Shown: positions 1 through 8,992 of the stretch, piece after piece
Numbering within the stretch: the first letter of the stretch is position 1
How the letters are laid out: the number at the start of each line of letters is the position of its first letter
Source: CAZEYT01 sp964516295
Lineage (GTDB): Bacteria; Verrucomicrobiota; Verrucomicrobiia; Chthoniobacterales; Terrimicrobiaceae
DNA: 48,904 nt
Direction: 5' to 3'
NCBI GenBank assembly: GCA_964516295.1
Contig: CAZEYT010000012.1
Location: 1-48,904, forward strand
The notes under the pieces: generated by a model
What the model was told of the DNA's origin: nothing
Databases searched by the model: none
What the model saw: the letters and a program-made list of their open reading frames with translations, nothing else
Made by a program: the position numbers and the translations under genes

Positions 1-640
1 GCCAGGCCCATGAGCGCATCATTGGGGAATGCAAAGTGCCAAATGAGGAAAAAATCCTGAGCCATTACCAAAAGGACATCCGTTTGGTGGTGCGCGGGAA
101 GGGGTCCGGAGAGGTTGAATTTGGCAACAGCCTGTTCGTGGCGCAGAACGTGGCCGGCTACATCTTCGATCATGCCCTGAGTCAGGAGACATCCGGCGGG
201 GATGCCCAGTGGCTGCGCGAGCGCTACCCCATCCTGCCGGAAAAGACGGGCGGAAAACTCTGCGGCGTGACGACGGATCGCGGCTTCGACAGCCGGAAGA
301 ACCGCGAGCATCTCCAGAACGTCGAGCACTTCAATGGACTTTGCCCGCGTGATCCGGCGGAACTGCCCCGTCGTCGCACGACGGTCGAACTTTTTGTCAC
401 CACCCAACGCCGGCGGAGTCAAACCGAAGGCCGCATTGGCATTCTGAAAAATGTCTTTCTCGGCGGCCGCCCGCGCGCCAAAGGCTTCGCCCACCGGCAG
501 ATCCAAGTGGCCTGGTCTGTCTTGGCTCATAATCTTTGGGTTCTGGCCCGCCAGCCCTGGCGGGAAGATGAGACCGAGGCGGTCCCGGCGGCCGCCTGAC
601 TTTCACCCAAAACTTCCTCCGCAGCGACACCACAAGAGCG
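1..640 (+). mobile_element. Right end of an insertion sequence, cut by the window edge
   Basis: The element holds the C-terminal part of a DDE-type transposase followed by a short non-coding end. Its right border is placed between about 600 and 640, because the minus-strand MOSC homology that starts downstream (from 963 leftwards) stops abruptly near 637-645. The left end, the terminal inverted repeat partner and any target-site duplication lie outside the window, so the exact border cannot be fixed. Confidence 0.7.
3..599 (+). CDS. Transposase, C-terminal part (5' end outside window)
   Basis: The frame is open from base 3 and begins in mid-protein (QAHERIIGE), so the start lies upstream of the window. 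The visible part reads like the second half of an IS5/ISNCY-type DDE transposase: a stretch with VRGK and VEFGN, the ADRGFDS-like block seen here as TTDRGFDSRKNRE, and the C-terminal RRRSQTEGRIG and KGFAHR blocks ending in HNLWVLARQP. In this fold the last acidic catalytic residue is the Glu of the QTEGRIG block. The final residues are Ala-rich and may be read-out of the IS end. Family assignment below 'DDE transposase' is from memory of motif style and is uncertain. Confidence 0.75.
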   Translation, partial: QAHERIIGECKVPNEEKILSHYQKDIRLVVRGKGSGEVEFGNSLFVAQNVAGYIFDHALSQETSGGDAQWLRERYPILPEKTGGKLCGVTTDRGFDSRKNREHLQNVEHFNGLCPRDPAELPRRRTTVELFVTTQRRRSQTEGRIGILKNVFLGGRPRAKGFAHRQIQVAWSVLAHNLWVLARQPWREDETEAVPAAA

Positions 641-963
641 TTTTCATCGCAGCCCGACAGCGTGAAGTTTTCACCAAACGCTCCATGCAGAAGCGACAAG
701 CCCAAATTTTCTTCCCAGAATGACCAGTGATTTTTTGGGTAGCAGCAGACGGCCTTATCGACGCCGCCGTGATTTTTTAGGCCGGCTTGCCCATCGCGAT
801 GAAGGTTTGTTTTCGAGACCGCCACTGGCCCGACAACGGGTTCCTTGCAGAACCCCGTGGTCCACAATCGATCATGCACGTCTTCCGAATTCGGAGTTCC
901 GAGCGTGCGTGGCAGGCCGACCTGAATGCTCAGAAGCATCAGTTGAAGCGGGTGATTTTTCAT
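637..963 (-). pseudogene. MOSC-domain (YiiM-like) protein, 5' remnant cut by the insertion sequence
   Basis: On the minus strand the frame from 963 encodes about 109 residues with a clear MOSC signature: LLSIQVG near the N terminus, WTTGFCKEPV, then LKNHGGVDKAVC with the conserved Cys and GAFGENFTLSG. MOSC proteins bind sulfur through this Cys and act in molybdenum-cofactor sulfur transfer or N-hydroxylated base detoxification (YiiM). The homology ends after SGCDEN; the family normally continues with a Gly-Asp strand and about 100 further residues, but here the frame runs into the antisense of the transposase gene. The natural reading is a gene disrupted by transposition. The start could also be the ATG at 939. 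Confidence 0.75.
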
Positions 964-1082
964 GCAGTTCGTTTTTGCTCAAGAAGAGCGTGGCGAGAAT
1001 CAGAGTCACGAGTCAGTTCCGAAATCTTTTTTTCGAGCGATCCGACCTGCTGGAGAGGCCGGCATTTCAGGGGCTTTCTGAT

Positions 1083-4000
1083 TTGACACGGTTGGCGCTC
1101 TCGAACAAGCCTCGGGGCGTGAACTTTCCAGTCCTGCCATCCCGGGAACGGCCGCACCGGTTGTTGTCCTTGATTGGTGCAGTGAGCGTCTTTCTTTTTC
1201 CGAAATTCCTCCCTGCACAGACTTTACCCCCGGCCGATTGGCTGACTGCTGATACGCTTCCCGACGGCACTCATCGCGTGCTCCTCCAAGTCTCCTCTTC
1301 GTCCGAGGCCCCGCGGCTGTATTATTGGACTTCGACGTCGTGGACATTCCGACCAACGCCCCTCGTCCGAACGCCCGGTTCCTCTGTTTTAAAGATAGAC
1401 CGTCTCGGCCGGAACCATGTCTTGGAAGTATTGCCGTCCGGTGCGTTGCGCTACTGGTTATCGGATGGCCTATGGTCCTCGAGCAACCTTCCACAGTCCG
1501 CTTTGTCTGGTTCTCAGGCGGATATGGCTCTGATTCCCAACGGGGATGACGTTACGGTGGTTGTCGTTTATCTTGATTCTGATGGTCGGCTAACGCTCGC
1601 CACCCGAAAGCCATTTTCCGACTGGGTGACGGAACCCGTTACTTCGCCGGGGCATCCCTCGCTCACCGCCGGCTCTTCGCCGGTCGCCCCGGCTCTTGCC
1701 GTCGATGCGCTTGGGCGTCCGCACGTCGTCTGGATGGGCTGGTCCGGCAATGCCCTGTTGCTTCGATATTTTACACAGACGACTGGGTCATGGAGCGCGA
1801 TGGATCTGAGATCGGAGGTCGTCACGCCCGGAAGCTTTCAACAAAGACTTTGCGACATTGCCATTCGGGCCGGCATAGAGCCCGCCATCCTTGTGCAGAT
1901 GCCGATTCAAACGGGGGAAGTCGGAGAACGTCGACTTTTCTCCTCGTCCGGCCTGCAATTGCAAACACCGCTCGGTTCCCCGGCCCCGCTCGGCCCGGTA
2001 GCGTTGGCCACGCGCGAAGACCAGTCCTTCGCCATGGCTTTTCAAGATGGCAACTTGGTTTCTGTCGTCGCCCACCCCTCGGGCCCGGCCAACCATAACA
2101 CATCCCTGATCGCCGGATCGAAGCTCTCCAGCATCAGTCTCCAGTCGGCGCGTGGCGGATCGGCTTTGGCTTTCACTCTCCAAAACACACCGATCCCTCC
2201 TTCACGCAGCCTTCGGATCTCGCTGTCACTTCCCCAGGAGGCGGGGCCTTTCGCAGGGATGGGCATTTCACTTCACAGCCTGATACGATCAGTGATCGGC
2301 GGAGACCGGTCTGCCGCGCTGTCGCCATCGGAGCTTCTCGAGTTGACTACTCTGAACATCAGTTCCTCGCGGATTTCGGATCTGAAGCCGCTCGCCGGAG
2401 CGAAGAATCTTGGGTCTCTCCATGCTTTCGGCAGCCGGGTCACCGACCTCACCCCCTTGCTCCATCTGCCGCTGAAAACTTTGGATGTCTCTTCTTGTGG
2501 GCTGGATCCGCGCAGCGGCTCGGTGTCCTCCCGCCAGATTGAAAAACTCCAGCGTGGCGGGACCTCCGTTTTTTGGTCGAACCAGCGCGTGCCGTGGAAC
2601 TGGCTGACTCAACCGGCGTTGGAAGATCGACTGCGCTCGGCATTTTTTGGAAGCGGAACGGGGAAGTGGGCTTCGGCATGGACTTGGTCCGGGGTCGAGG
2701 ATCCGTCGGCGACATTTCTGGATCTTTCGAATCTCGGGCTCACCGATTTGGAGCCCTTGCGTGCGTTTCGGCAATTGGAGACTCTGAGTGCAACGGGGAA
2801 CTTTTTTGGTTCCATCGAAAGTCTCGCCGGCTTGTCCAAGCTTCGTTGGATCGATCTCAGCGCAGCCCTCAACGATTCCCTTTCGACGAGCCCTCGAATC
2901 CGGGATTTGTCTCCCTTCAGAGGCCTCAGGCTTGTGCATCACCTGAATCTTCGCGGAAACGAAGTCACGGACCTCGGAGCGATTCTGAACAGCTTTGCAC
3001 CCGGAGCCTATCTCAACGTAAGTGAAAACGGGCTCGCCATAAGCGTCGGACTTCCCAATCCGTCCACAACCGCCGACAGGCAGCTGGAGGAACTCAGGAG
3101 GAAAATGGTGTTCATCGACTCTTTCTCCCAGAAGTCCCCTTGGAATTGGATTCTGGATCCGGGCATTGCGGCATCCATTCGCACACGGCTCGGAATACCG
3201 ACAACGACGGTTTTTTCTCCGGCGCACCATGAAGCGCTCACGTCTCTTGTGGCGGAAAATACCGGCGTCGAATCGCTGACCGGCTTGGACCTGGCCGTCA
3301 ACCTCCAAAGTCTCTCGGTGGCCAACAACCAAATCCGGGACGTTTCGCCACTCGCTCGCTTGAGCGGTGTCGGCTCTCTCGATCTCCGCAACAACCAGAT
3401 TACCGACCTCTCCCCTTTGGAATCGTGGAACAGGGATGATGCCGAAATCCTTCTCTCGGGCAACGGACTCGACCTCCGGGAAGGCAGTCCGACGTGGGGA
3501 ACGGTGGGCCGACTGCGACGAAACGGACTCAACATCGTCGCCGACCTCTCCAATCAACGAAATCCTTGGAATTGGATGCTCGATCCCGCCTTGGAAACGG
3601 CCATTCGTTCAACGATTGGATCGTCGGGGGAATTCACATGGGCACACGCCACTCAGTTGTCGAGTCTGCGAGCCTCGGGAGTCGCCGACCTCTCCGGTCT
3701 CGAACTCGCATTTTCCCTCCGCGAGCTGCGACTGCCGAACAATACCATTACCGACTTGGCTCCGCTGGCCGGCCTGACCAAGCTGACGCTTTTGGATATC
3801 GGGCGTAATCCATTGTTTTCGGGCTATGCTCCTCCGAGCTTACCCGGAGTCCGCAGCATCGAGCCGCTCCGCGCTCTGCGGCGGCTGGTCGAACTGGACA
3901 TCAGCGGCCATCAGATTTCGGACCTGGCACCGATTCGCGAAAGCATTGTCGCGGGTGGGTATCTGGATATTGCGGATAACGGCATCGAACGACAGGGGCT

Positions 4001-4622
4001 GCAGGGTCGGATTATCGCCGATCTGGAGTACAAAGGGGTCCTCATCAACATTGGCCAACAGGCCTCGCCATGGAACTGGCAGTTGGATGCAACGACTGCC
4101 GCGGCCGTTGCAGCGTCTCTTGGTTTGCCAAGTGGCCGACCCTTTACTCCCACAGACCATGGCACACTTCGGTCACTTGACCTGAGCAACACCACCGTTG
4201 AGGACCTTTCCTGGCTTTCGACCGCCCGGTCGCTGGAAAGACTTGTACTGCCCGAAGGATTTTCTGGGATCGTGCCGCCACTTGCGTCTTTGTCCGGCCC
4301 CGTTCTCATCGAAACGGCGTCCGCCCGCACGCAGAGCCTCCAATCCGAGCGGGAGGCTGGTCGCAACACCGGACGTCAGGAGATTCTGTCAAACCCGGTG
4401 GCAGCGGGTCTCTACCGCGAGGATCACATCATGGAAGCCCGATTCGGCGCAAAAACCATCCGTCTGGAAAATGGACGCTTCAACGTCCGGTGGAGCATCG
4501 AGAGCAGCAACAATCTCGGACAGTGGAATGAAGTCGAGACCATCGACAGCGAGTTTGTGATTCCCGAAAAATACTTTCTTCGATTGCGAGCGAAGGACGC
4601 TCCGGCGGGTTCGACGCCCTGA
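1083..4622 (+). CDS. Large secreted leucine-rich-repeat protein with four PWNW-linked modules
   Basis: About 1,179 residues from a TTG start at 1083, which has an AGGGG stretch about 9 nt upstream; a GTG at 1116 is an alternative. The frame is open further upstream (to 720) but that part is antisense to the MOSC remnant. A signal peptide is visible: basic n-region, hydrophobic LLSLIGAVSVFLF, and LPA-Q at about residue 45. Residues 50-400 carry repeats of the type 'DalGrpHvvw...lrYw' resembling a beta-propeller. From about residue 400 there are five blocks of internalin-like LRRs (LxxLxLxxNxIxDLxPL). Four blocks begin after a PWNW motif at residues 504, 686, 828 and 996, followed by a 'LDPxLexxIR' helix. 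The C-terminal 60 residues contain WSIESSNNLGQW, a module common in verrucomicrobial exoproteins. Likely extracellular or surface protein-protein binding; ligand unknown. Confidence 0.8.
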   Translation: MTRLALSNKPRGVNFPVLPSRERPHRLLSLIGAVSVFLFPKFLPAQTLPPADWLTADTLPDGTHRVLLQVSSSSEAPRLYYWTSTSWTFRPTPLVRTPGSSVLKIDRLGRNHVLEVLPSGALRYWLSDGLWSSSNLPQSALSGSQADMALIPNGDDVTVVVVYLDSDGRLTLATRKPFSDWVTEPVTSPGHPSLTAGSSPVAPALAVDALGRPHVVWMGWSGNALLLRYFTQTTGSWSAMDLRSEVVTPGSFQQRLCDIAIRAGIEPAILVQMPIQTGEVGERRLFSSSGLQLQTPLGSPAPLGPVALATREDQSFAMAFQDGNLVSVVAHPSGPANHNTSLIAGSKLSSISLQSARGGSALAFTLQNTPIPPSRSLRISLSLPQEAGPFAGMGISLHSLIRSVIGGDRSAALSPSELLELTTLNISSSRISDLKPLAGAKNLGSLHAFGSRVTDLTPLLHLPLKTLDVSSCGLDPRSGSVSSRQIEKLQRGGTSVFWSNQRVPWNWLTQPALEDRLRSAFFGSGTGKWASAWTWSGVEDPSATFLDLSNLGLTDLEPLRAFRQLETLSATGNFFGSIESLAGLSKLRWIDLSAALNDSLSTSPRIRDLSPFRGLRLVHHLNLRGNEVTDLGAILNSFAPGAYLNVSENGLAISVGLPNPSTTADRQLEELRRKMVFIDSFSQKSPWNWILDPGIAASIRTRLGIPTTTVFSPAHHEALTSLVAENTGVESLTGLDLAVNLQSLSVANNQIRDVSPLARLSGVGSLDLRNNQITDLSPLESWNRDDAEILLSGNGLDLREGSPTWGTVGRLRRNGLNIVADLSNQRNPWNWMLDPALETAIRSTIGSSGEFTWAHATQLSSLRASGVADLSGLELAFSLRELRLPNNTITDLAPLAGLTKLTLLDIGRNPLFSGYAPPSLPGVRSIEPLRALRRLVELDISGHQISDLAPIRESIVAGGYLDIADNGIERQGLQGRIIADLEYKGVLINIGQQASPWNWQLDATTAAAVAASLGLPSGRPFTPTDHGTLRSLDLSNTTVEDLSWLSTARSLERLVLPEGFSGIVPPLASLSGPVLIETASARTQSLQSEREAGRNTGRQEILSNPVAAGLYREDHIMEARFGAKTIRLENGRFNVRWSIESSNNLGQWNEVETIDSEFVIPEKYFLRLRAKDAPAGSTP

Positions 4623-4710
4623 TTCCAACCTCGTCTCCACATCTCTTCGCGGAGGGAATCCCGACTGCGGAAGGTGGCTTGCGATCCAGAAGCGGACCTT
4701 CCCATGCGCG

Positions 4711-4728
4711 ATCAGGGTTTTCCCTGAT
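4711..4728. terminator. Perfect 7-bp inverted repeat between LRR gene and kinase
   Basis: ATCAGGG-TTTT-CCCTGAT forms a 7-bp stem with a 4-nt loop in the 153-nt gap after the LRR gene. No T-run follows, so it may be an attenuating or RNA-stabilising hairpin instead of an intrinsic terminator. Confidence 0.35.
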
Positions 4729-4775
4729 ACGCTTGCTGACCGAGCCCATTGCGGCCGGGGCGGCATTCCGGTTGA

Positions 4776-7217
4776 ATGCCATGCATGGTGGAAGATCCAG
4801 CCGAGCAAAAATCTGAAAAGGACTTCCGATCGGGAATTCTCCCCAGCCATGTTTCGCTCTTCGTCGTCATTGTGGGAGTTTTCGGGATTGCGGGAGGTAT
4901 TCTCACCTTGATCGGCTGGGCGATCCCGATCCCCCGGCTCACCGACTGGGCAGGCAAAGGCATCTCAATGTTTCCCAATGCCGCTGTGTGCAGTGCGGCG
5001 GCCGGTCTTGGGCTGATCTTGCTCGTGGTGAGGCCACGGGCACGGATTTTCGTCCGGGCTTCTGCCGGTGTCTGCGCGCTTCTCGGAGGGTTGACCTTGT
5101 GGGAACATGCGACGGGGTGGAATCTTGGCATTGATGAATTCCTCTTCAAGGGCACGTGGGGTCAGACAGCGAGCACGGCCCCGATGCGCATCGGTGTGCC
5201 GGCGTCGAGTTCGTTTTTCCTTCTCGGCGTTGCCATGATCCTTGCAACCTTTGGATCACGATACCGGCGACTGGCCTCGGCGGTGGGAGTCATCCCGGTG
5301 GCCATCGCCTCACTGTCCCTCGTCGGTTATTGGTTCGGCGCAAACCAACTGTTCGGTGTCGGACGCTACACGGGCATTGCATGGCAGACCGGATCCATCA
5401 TCGCCGCGCTTTCGCTTGGCTTGATCGCCAGCCTTTCCGAGCACGGGTTCATGGCTCTTCTCCTCCGCCGCGACGCCGGCGGTGTCGTAGCGCGGCGGCT
5501 TCTGGTTCCGATGATCGTCATTCCCCTCCTCCTCGGTTGGCTCCGACTCGGCGGCCAGGAAGCCGGGCTTTTCGATGCACAACTGGGAACGGCTCTCCGA
5601 ACCCTTGCGGAGATCGGTCTCTTCCTCGGTTTTCTCTGGTGGACGGCGACCAGTATCTCACGCCACGCGTCACAGGCCAGGGAGGCGTCGGACGCGCTGC
5701 TGGCGAGCGAGGTTCGCTTTTCCCGTTTCATGCAATCCCTGCCCGGGCTCGCCTGGATCAAGGACTTGGAGGGCCGCTATGTCTTTGCCAACGACGCCGC
5801 GATCCGGGCCTTTCAGCAGCCGCGCGAAGCGCTCTATGGAAAAACCGATGCCGACTTTCTGCCGCAGGATGTCGCCCGACAGTTCATGGCCAATGACCGG
5901 CGCGCACTGGCGACGCCGGAGGGAGTTCAATTGGTCGAGACCCTCACCCAGCCGGACGGCACGGTGCGCTCGTCTCTCGTCAGCAAATTTCCCATTTCCC
6001 GTCCCGATGGCGCTCCAATCTTGGTCGGCGGCATCGCGATTGATATCACGGCGCGACTCGAGGCCGAGCGGGCCCTGAAGGAGGCCCATCGCCGCAAGGA
6101 TGAGTTTCTTGCCACCCTGGCGCATGAACTTCGTAATCCCCTCGCTCCAATCCGTTTCGCCGTTCAATTGTTCCGAACCAACCCGATCGCACCCGCCGAC
6201 CGCGAATGGGCGCTGGAAGTAGTCGAGCGGCAGGTCCGCCAAATGGCCCGGCTTTTGGAGGACCTCTTGGATGTCTCCCGTATCTCTTACGGAAAACTCA
6301 GTCTCCGCCGGGAGCGGGTGGAGCTTGCCACCGTCATTGCAGCCGCCGTTGAGACCAGTCGCCCGCTTCTGGACGCTTCCGGGCAAACATTGGATCTGGA
6401 TCTTCCGGACGCCCCGCTCTTCCTTTACGCTGACCCCGTCCGGCTGGCCCAGGTCTTTGCGAACCTTCTGAACAACGCCGCGAAATACGGCGGTAAAAAA
6501 GCCCGCGTGACCCTCGCGACCGCGGTTTGTGGTGACCGGGTGATGGTTTCCGTTCGAGATACCGGACCCGGAATTCCAAGGGAAATGCTCACCCAGATTT
6601 TCGAGATGTTTTCCCAAGTCAAACCAGCCGACGGTGGGTCGCAAGGCGGCCTTGGAATCGGATTGTCGCTCGTTCAGGGGTTGGTCACGCTCCATGGTGG
6701 GCGGGTTGAAGCCCGGAGCGACGGTCCCGGCCGCGGGAGCGAATTCGTTGTGAACCTTCCCCTCGACCGGGGTCTGGGCGACGAGTATGCCCCGACCGCT
6801 CCTGTCTCCGAGGCCAGGTCCGTTTGGAAAAAGCACCGCATCCTCATCGCGGATGATCTTCGCGACAGTGCCGACGGAATGGCCGCCTGCTTCCGCGCGG
6901 AAGGTCACACGGTTTCGACCGCCTACGACGGCGCGGTCGCCCTCGACCTCGCAAGGCAAATCCAGCCGGACGTCATTCTTCTCGATATTGGAATGCCCAC
7001 ACTCAACGGTCTTGACGTCTGCCGGGCGATCCGCCGCGAACCTTGGGGAGCCCGGAGATTCATTGTCGCGATTACCGGCTGGGGGCAGGATGCCGACCGC
7101 GCCCGCGCCCGCGAGGCAGGATTCGACCACCACCTCGTCAAACCCGTTTCCGTCATCGACCTTCTCAGGCTACTTGAGCGGCCCCGAGAAGACGAACCAG
7201 CCGACCCGTCAGCGTGA
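4776..7217 (+). CDS. Membrane-bound hybrid sensor histidine kinase with PAS and receiver domains
   Basis: 813 residues. The N-terminal 300 residues hold about eight hydrophobic segments forming an integral membrane sensor, without a recognised named sensor family. A PAS domain follows (about 310-425, including LPGLAWIKD and the DITAR end). HisKA has the phospho-acceptor His450 in LATLAHELRNPL. The ATPase domain shows the N box (NLLNNAAKYG), G1 (DTGPGIP) and G2 (GLGIGLSLV). A C-terminal receiver domain has the acidic pair in IADD, phospho-acceptor Asp737 in ILLDIGMP, and Lys in LVKP. The layout predicts autophosphorylation on His450 and intramolecular transfer to Asp737, with no output domain, so a separate partner (Hpt or response regulator) is expected; none is visible nearby. 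The gene end overlaps the convergent lipoprotein gene by 9 nt. Confidence 0.9.
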   Translation: MPCMVEDPAEQKSEKDFRSGILPSHVSLFVVIVGVFGIAGGILTLIGWAIPIPRLTDWAGKGISMFPNAAVCSAAAGLGLILLVVRPRARIFVRASAGVCALLGGLTLWEHATGWNLGIDEFLFKGTWGQTASTAPMRIGVPASSSFFLLGVAMILATFGSRYRRLASAVGVIPVAIASLSLVGYWFGANQLFGVGRYTGIAWQTGSIIAALSLGLIASLSEHGFMALLLRRDAGGVVARRLLVPMIVIPLLLGWLRLGGQEAGLFDAQLGTALRTLAEIGLFLGFLWWTATSISRHASQAREASDALLASEVRFSRFMQSLPGLAWIKDLEGRYVFANDAAIRAFQQPREALYGKTDADFLPQDVARQFMANDRRALATPEGVQLVETLTQPDGTVRSSLVSKFPISRPDGAPILVGGIAIDITARLEAERALKEAHRRKDEFLATLAHELRNPLAPIRFAVQLFRTNPIAPADREWALEVVERQVRQMARLLEDLLDVSRISYGKLSLRRERVELATVIAAAVETSRPLLDASGQTLDLDLPDAPLFLYADPVRLAQVFANLLNNAAKYGGKKARVTLATAVCGDRVMVSVRDTGPGIPREMLTQIFEMFSQVKPADGGSQGGLGIGLSLVQGLVTLHGGRVEARSDGPGRGSEFVVNLPLDRGLGDEYAPTAPVSEARSVWKKHRILIADDLRDSADGMAACFRAEGHTVSTAYDGAVALDLARQIQPDVILLDIGMPTLNGLDVCRAIRREPWGARRFIVAITGWGQDADRARAREAGFDHHLVKPVSVIDLLRLLERPREDEPADPSA

Positions 7218-7508
7218 CGGCAGCGGAGCCCAATGGGCGGGCACCCAAACCCGACGTCCACTGGCATCGCGGCCATACGCTCCTTCGACCCAGATATAGT
7301 CGGGTCCGGGCTGCCGGTAGTTATCCTGGTACCCCTGACCTCCCACATAAGCGGCATCGGATGTTCGGCGTGGACCGGGGTCCAGCGCATCAAAAATCAA
7401 CCGTCCCAGCGGATCCGGCGGACGGAAGCGGCCGTCGGCATTCGTGCAGCCCGAGAAGCCCAAGCCGACGCAGGCCAAGAGAGGAAGAACAAAGCGGAGG
7501 GGTGGCAT
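7209..7508 (-). CDS. Small lipoprotein with a YXWVxGxY/VWVPAHW motif
   Basis: 99 residues with a lipoprotein signal: hydrophobic segment and lipobox FSGC, with Cys at about residue 21. The C-terminal half has the aromatic strand pattern YIWVEGAYGRD followed by RVWVPAHW, like the YXWGXW repeat lipoproteins that are common in Gram-negative bacteria. Role unknown; the protein is probably anchored in the outer membrane. It converges on the kinase gene, with overlapping stop codons, and shares no operon with gltX, which is divergent. Confidence 0.7.
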   Translation of the reverse strand: MPPLRFVLPLLACVGLGFSGCTNADGRFRPPDPLGRLIFDALDPGPRRTSDAAYVGGQGYQDNYRQPGPDYIWVEGAYGRDASGRRVWVPAHWAPLPSR

Positions 7509-7664
7509 AGAGCAGTCTGATACTAATCGGTGCCGCCTCGTGTTGCAATCGCCCGAATCCGCACCCCGAACCGCGCCTCCGGTGTCTCCCGGATGCCGCG
7601 ACGTCTTCCCCAGGCTGCTGAATGCCTCTTGAGTTCCCGGGCCGGTTCCGGTTTGCTGGGCGGG

Positions 7665-8984
7665 ATGACTGTCCGTACCCGTTTTGCTCCTTCACCCACT
7701 GGCTTTCTCCACGTCGGCGGCGCCCGCACGGCGCTTTTCAACTGGCTCTACGCACGCCAGCACGGCGGCACCTTTGTTTTGCGCATTGAGGACACGGATG
7801 AAAAACGCAACACCGCCGAAGCTTACCAAGTCATTTACGACGGCCTCCGCTGGCTCGGCCTCGATTGGGACGAAGGTCCGGACAAAGGCGGCCCCTACGG
7901 CCCCTATCAACAAAGCGAGCGCAACAGCATCTATGAGTCGTATCTGAAACGACTCGAGGTCGGCGGTCATGTCTATGAGGACGGTGGAGCGATCCGCTTC
8001 CGCTCGCCGCGCAAACCGGCGACCGTCGAAGACATCGTCTGCGGGCGCATCGAATTTGACATGTCGAATCCCGCCACCCATCCCGACATGACCATCCGCC
8101 GCCCGGACGGTTCGTGGATTTTCCATTTCGTGAACGTCGTCGACGACATTGAAATGAAACTCACACACGTCATCCGCGGCGAAGATCACCTTTCAAACAC
8201 GCCGAAGCACGTAGAGCTCTATCAAGCGCTCGGGGAGAAGCCTCCGCACTTCGCCCACATTCCGCTCATCCTCAACCACGAAGGGAAAAAACTCAGCAAG
8301 CGCGACGGCGGATCGAGCATCACGTATTTCCTCGATCTCGGCTACACCCCGGAGGCCGTTGCGAATTATCTGTGCCTCCTCGGCTGGTCGCCCGGCGAGA
8401 ACCGCGAACTCCTGACGGTTCCCGAGATCCGTTCTCTCTTTGATCTCGAGAAGATCAATCGGCGCAATGCGATTTTCGACCTCGACAAGTGCTTTTGGCT
8501 GAACGGTCAGCACATCCTGCAAATGCCGCTCGAGCGCTTCGCCGAGCTCGCCCGTCCTTTCGTCGACAAAGCAGGGATTCCCTACGGCAAGTCCGAGGCT
8601 CTTCTACCCGCTCTCTCCATTGTGAAGCCAAAGGTCAAGCACCTCAGCGACGTGCCGGATTGGATTGGTTTCCTCTTCACCGAGGAGTTCCCGTTTGATC
8701 CGGAGGCTGTCACCAAATCGCTTCAGAACCCCGGAGCCGCCGACCGCCTCCAAGCCCTCGGTGCCGCTCTCGCTACGCTCGACGTCTGGAATCACGCTGC
8801 CATTGAGGCCAAACTCAAGGAAACCGCTGCCACGCTCGGCGTGAAGACCGGCGAACTCGTTCACCCGGCCCGTGTTGCTGTGAGCGGACGCTCTGTTGGA
8901 CCGGGACTTTATGAGATGTTCGAGGTCCTCGGCCGGGAGCGCACCCTCGCCCGATTCGAACGCGCCCGCGACCTCGCCGCCTGA
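7665..8984 (+). CDS. gltX: Glutamate--tRNA ligase
   Basis: 439 residues from the ATG at 7665; the frame is open upstream, but homology begins exactly here with VRTRFAPSPTG. The class I HIGH motif appears as FLHVGGAR and the KMSKS motif as KLSKRDG. Other family blocks are LRIEDTD, HVIRGEDHLSNTPKH and LLGWSPG. The anticodon-binding region is somewhat short compared with the usual 460-490 residue enzyme, and no zinc-binding Cys cluster is seen. The enzyme charges tRNA-Glu with glutamate in the cytoplasm; a discriminating versus non-discriminating specificity cannot be read from the sequence. The lipoprotein gene at 8993 follows after 8 nt and is probably co-transcribed. Confidence 0.95.
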   Translation: MTVRTRFAPSPTGFLHVGGARTALFNWLYARQHGGTFVLRIEDTDEKRNTAEAYQVIYDGLRWLGLDWDEGPDKGGPYGPYQQSERNSIYESYLKRLEVGGHVYEDGGAIRFRSPRKPATVEDIVCGRIEFDMSNPATHPDMTIRRPDGSWIFHFVNVVDDIEMKLTHVIRGEDHLSNTPKHVELYQALGEKPPHFAHIPLILNHEGKKLSKRDGGSSITYFLDLGYTPEAVANYLCLLGWSPGENRELLTVPEIRSLFDLEKINRRNAIFDLDKCFWLNGQHILQMPLERFAELARPFVDKAGIPYGKSEALLPALSIVKPKVKHLSDVPDWIGFLFTEEFPFDPEAVTKSLQNPGAADRLQALGAALATLDVWNHAAIEAKLKETAATLGVKTGELVHPARVAVSGRSVGPGLYEMFEVLGRERTLARFERARDLAA

Positions 8985-8992
8985 TCCCGCCC

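Noticed and set aside
720..1082. N-terminal extension of the LRR protein from the ATG at 720
   Set aside because: The segment is antisense to the MOSC remnant, is Arg-rich and would place the signal peptide about 145 residues inside the protein.
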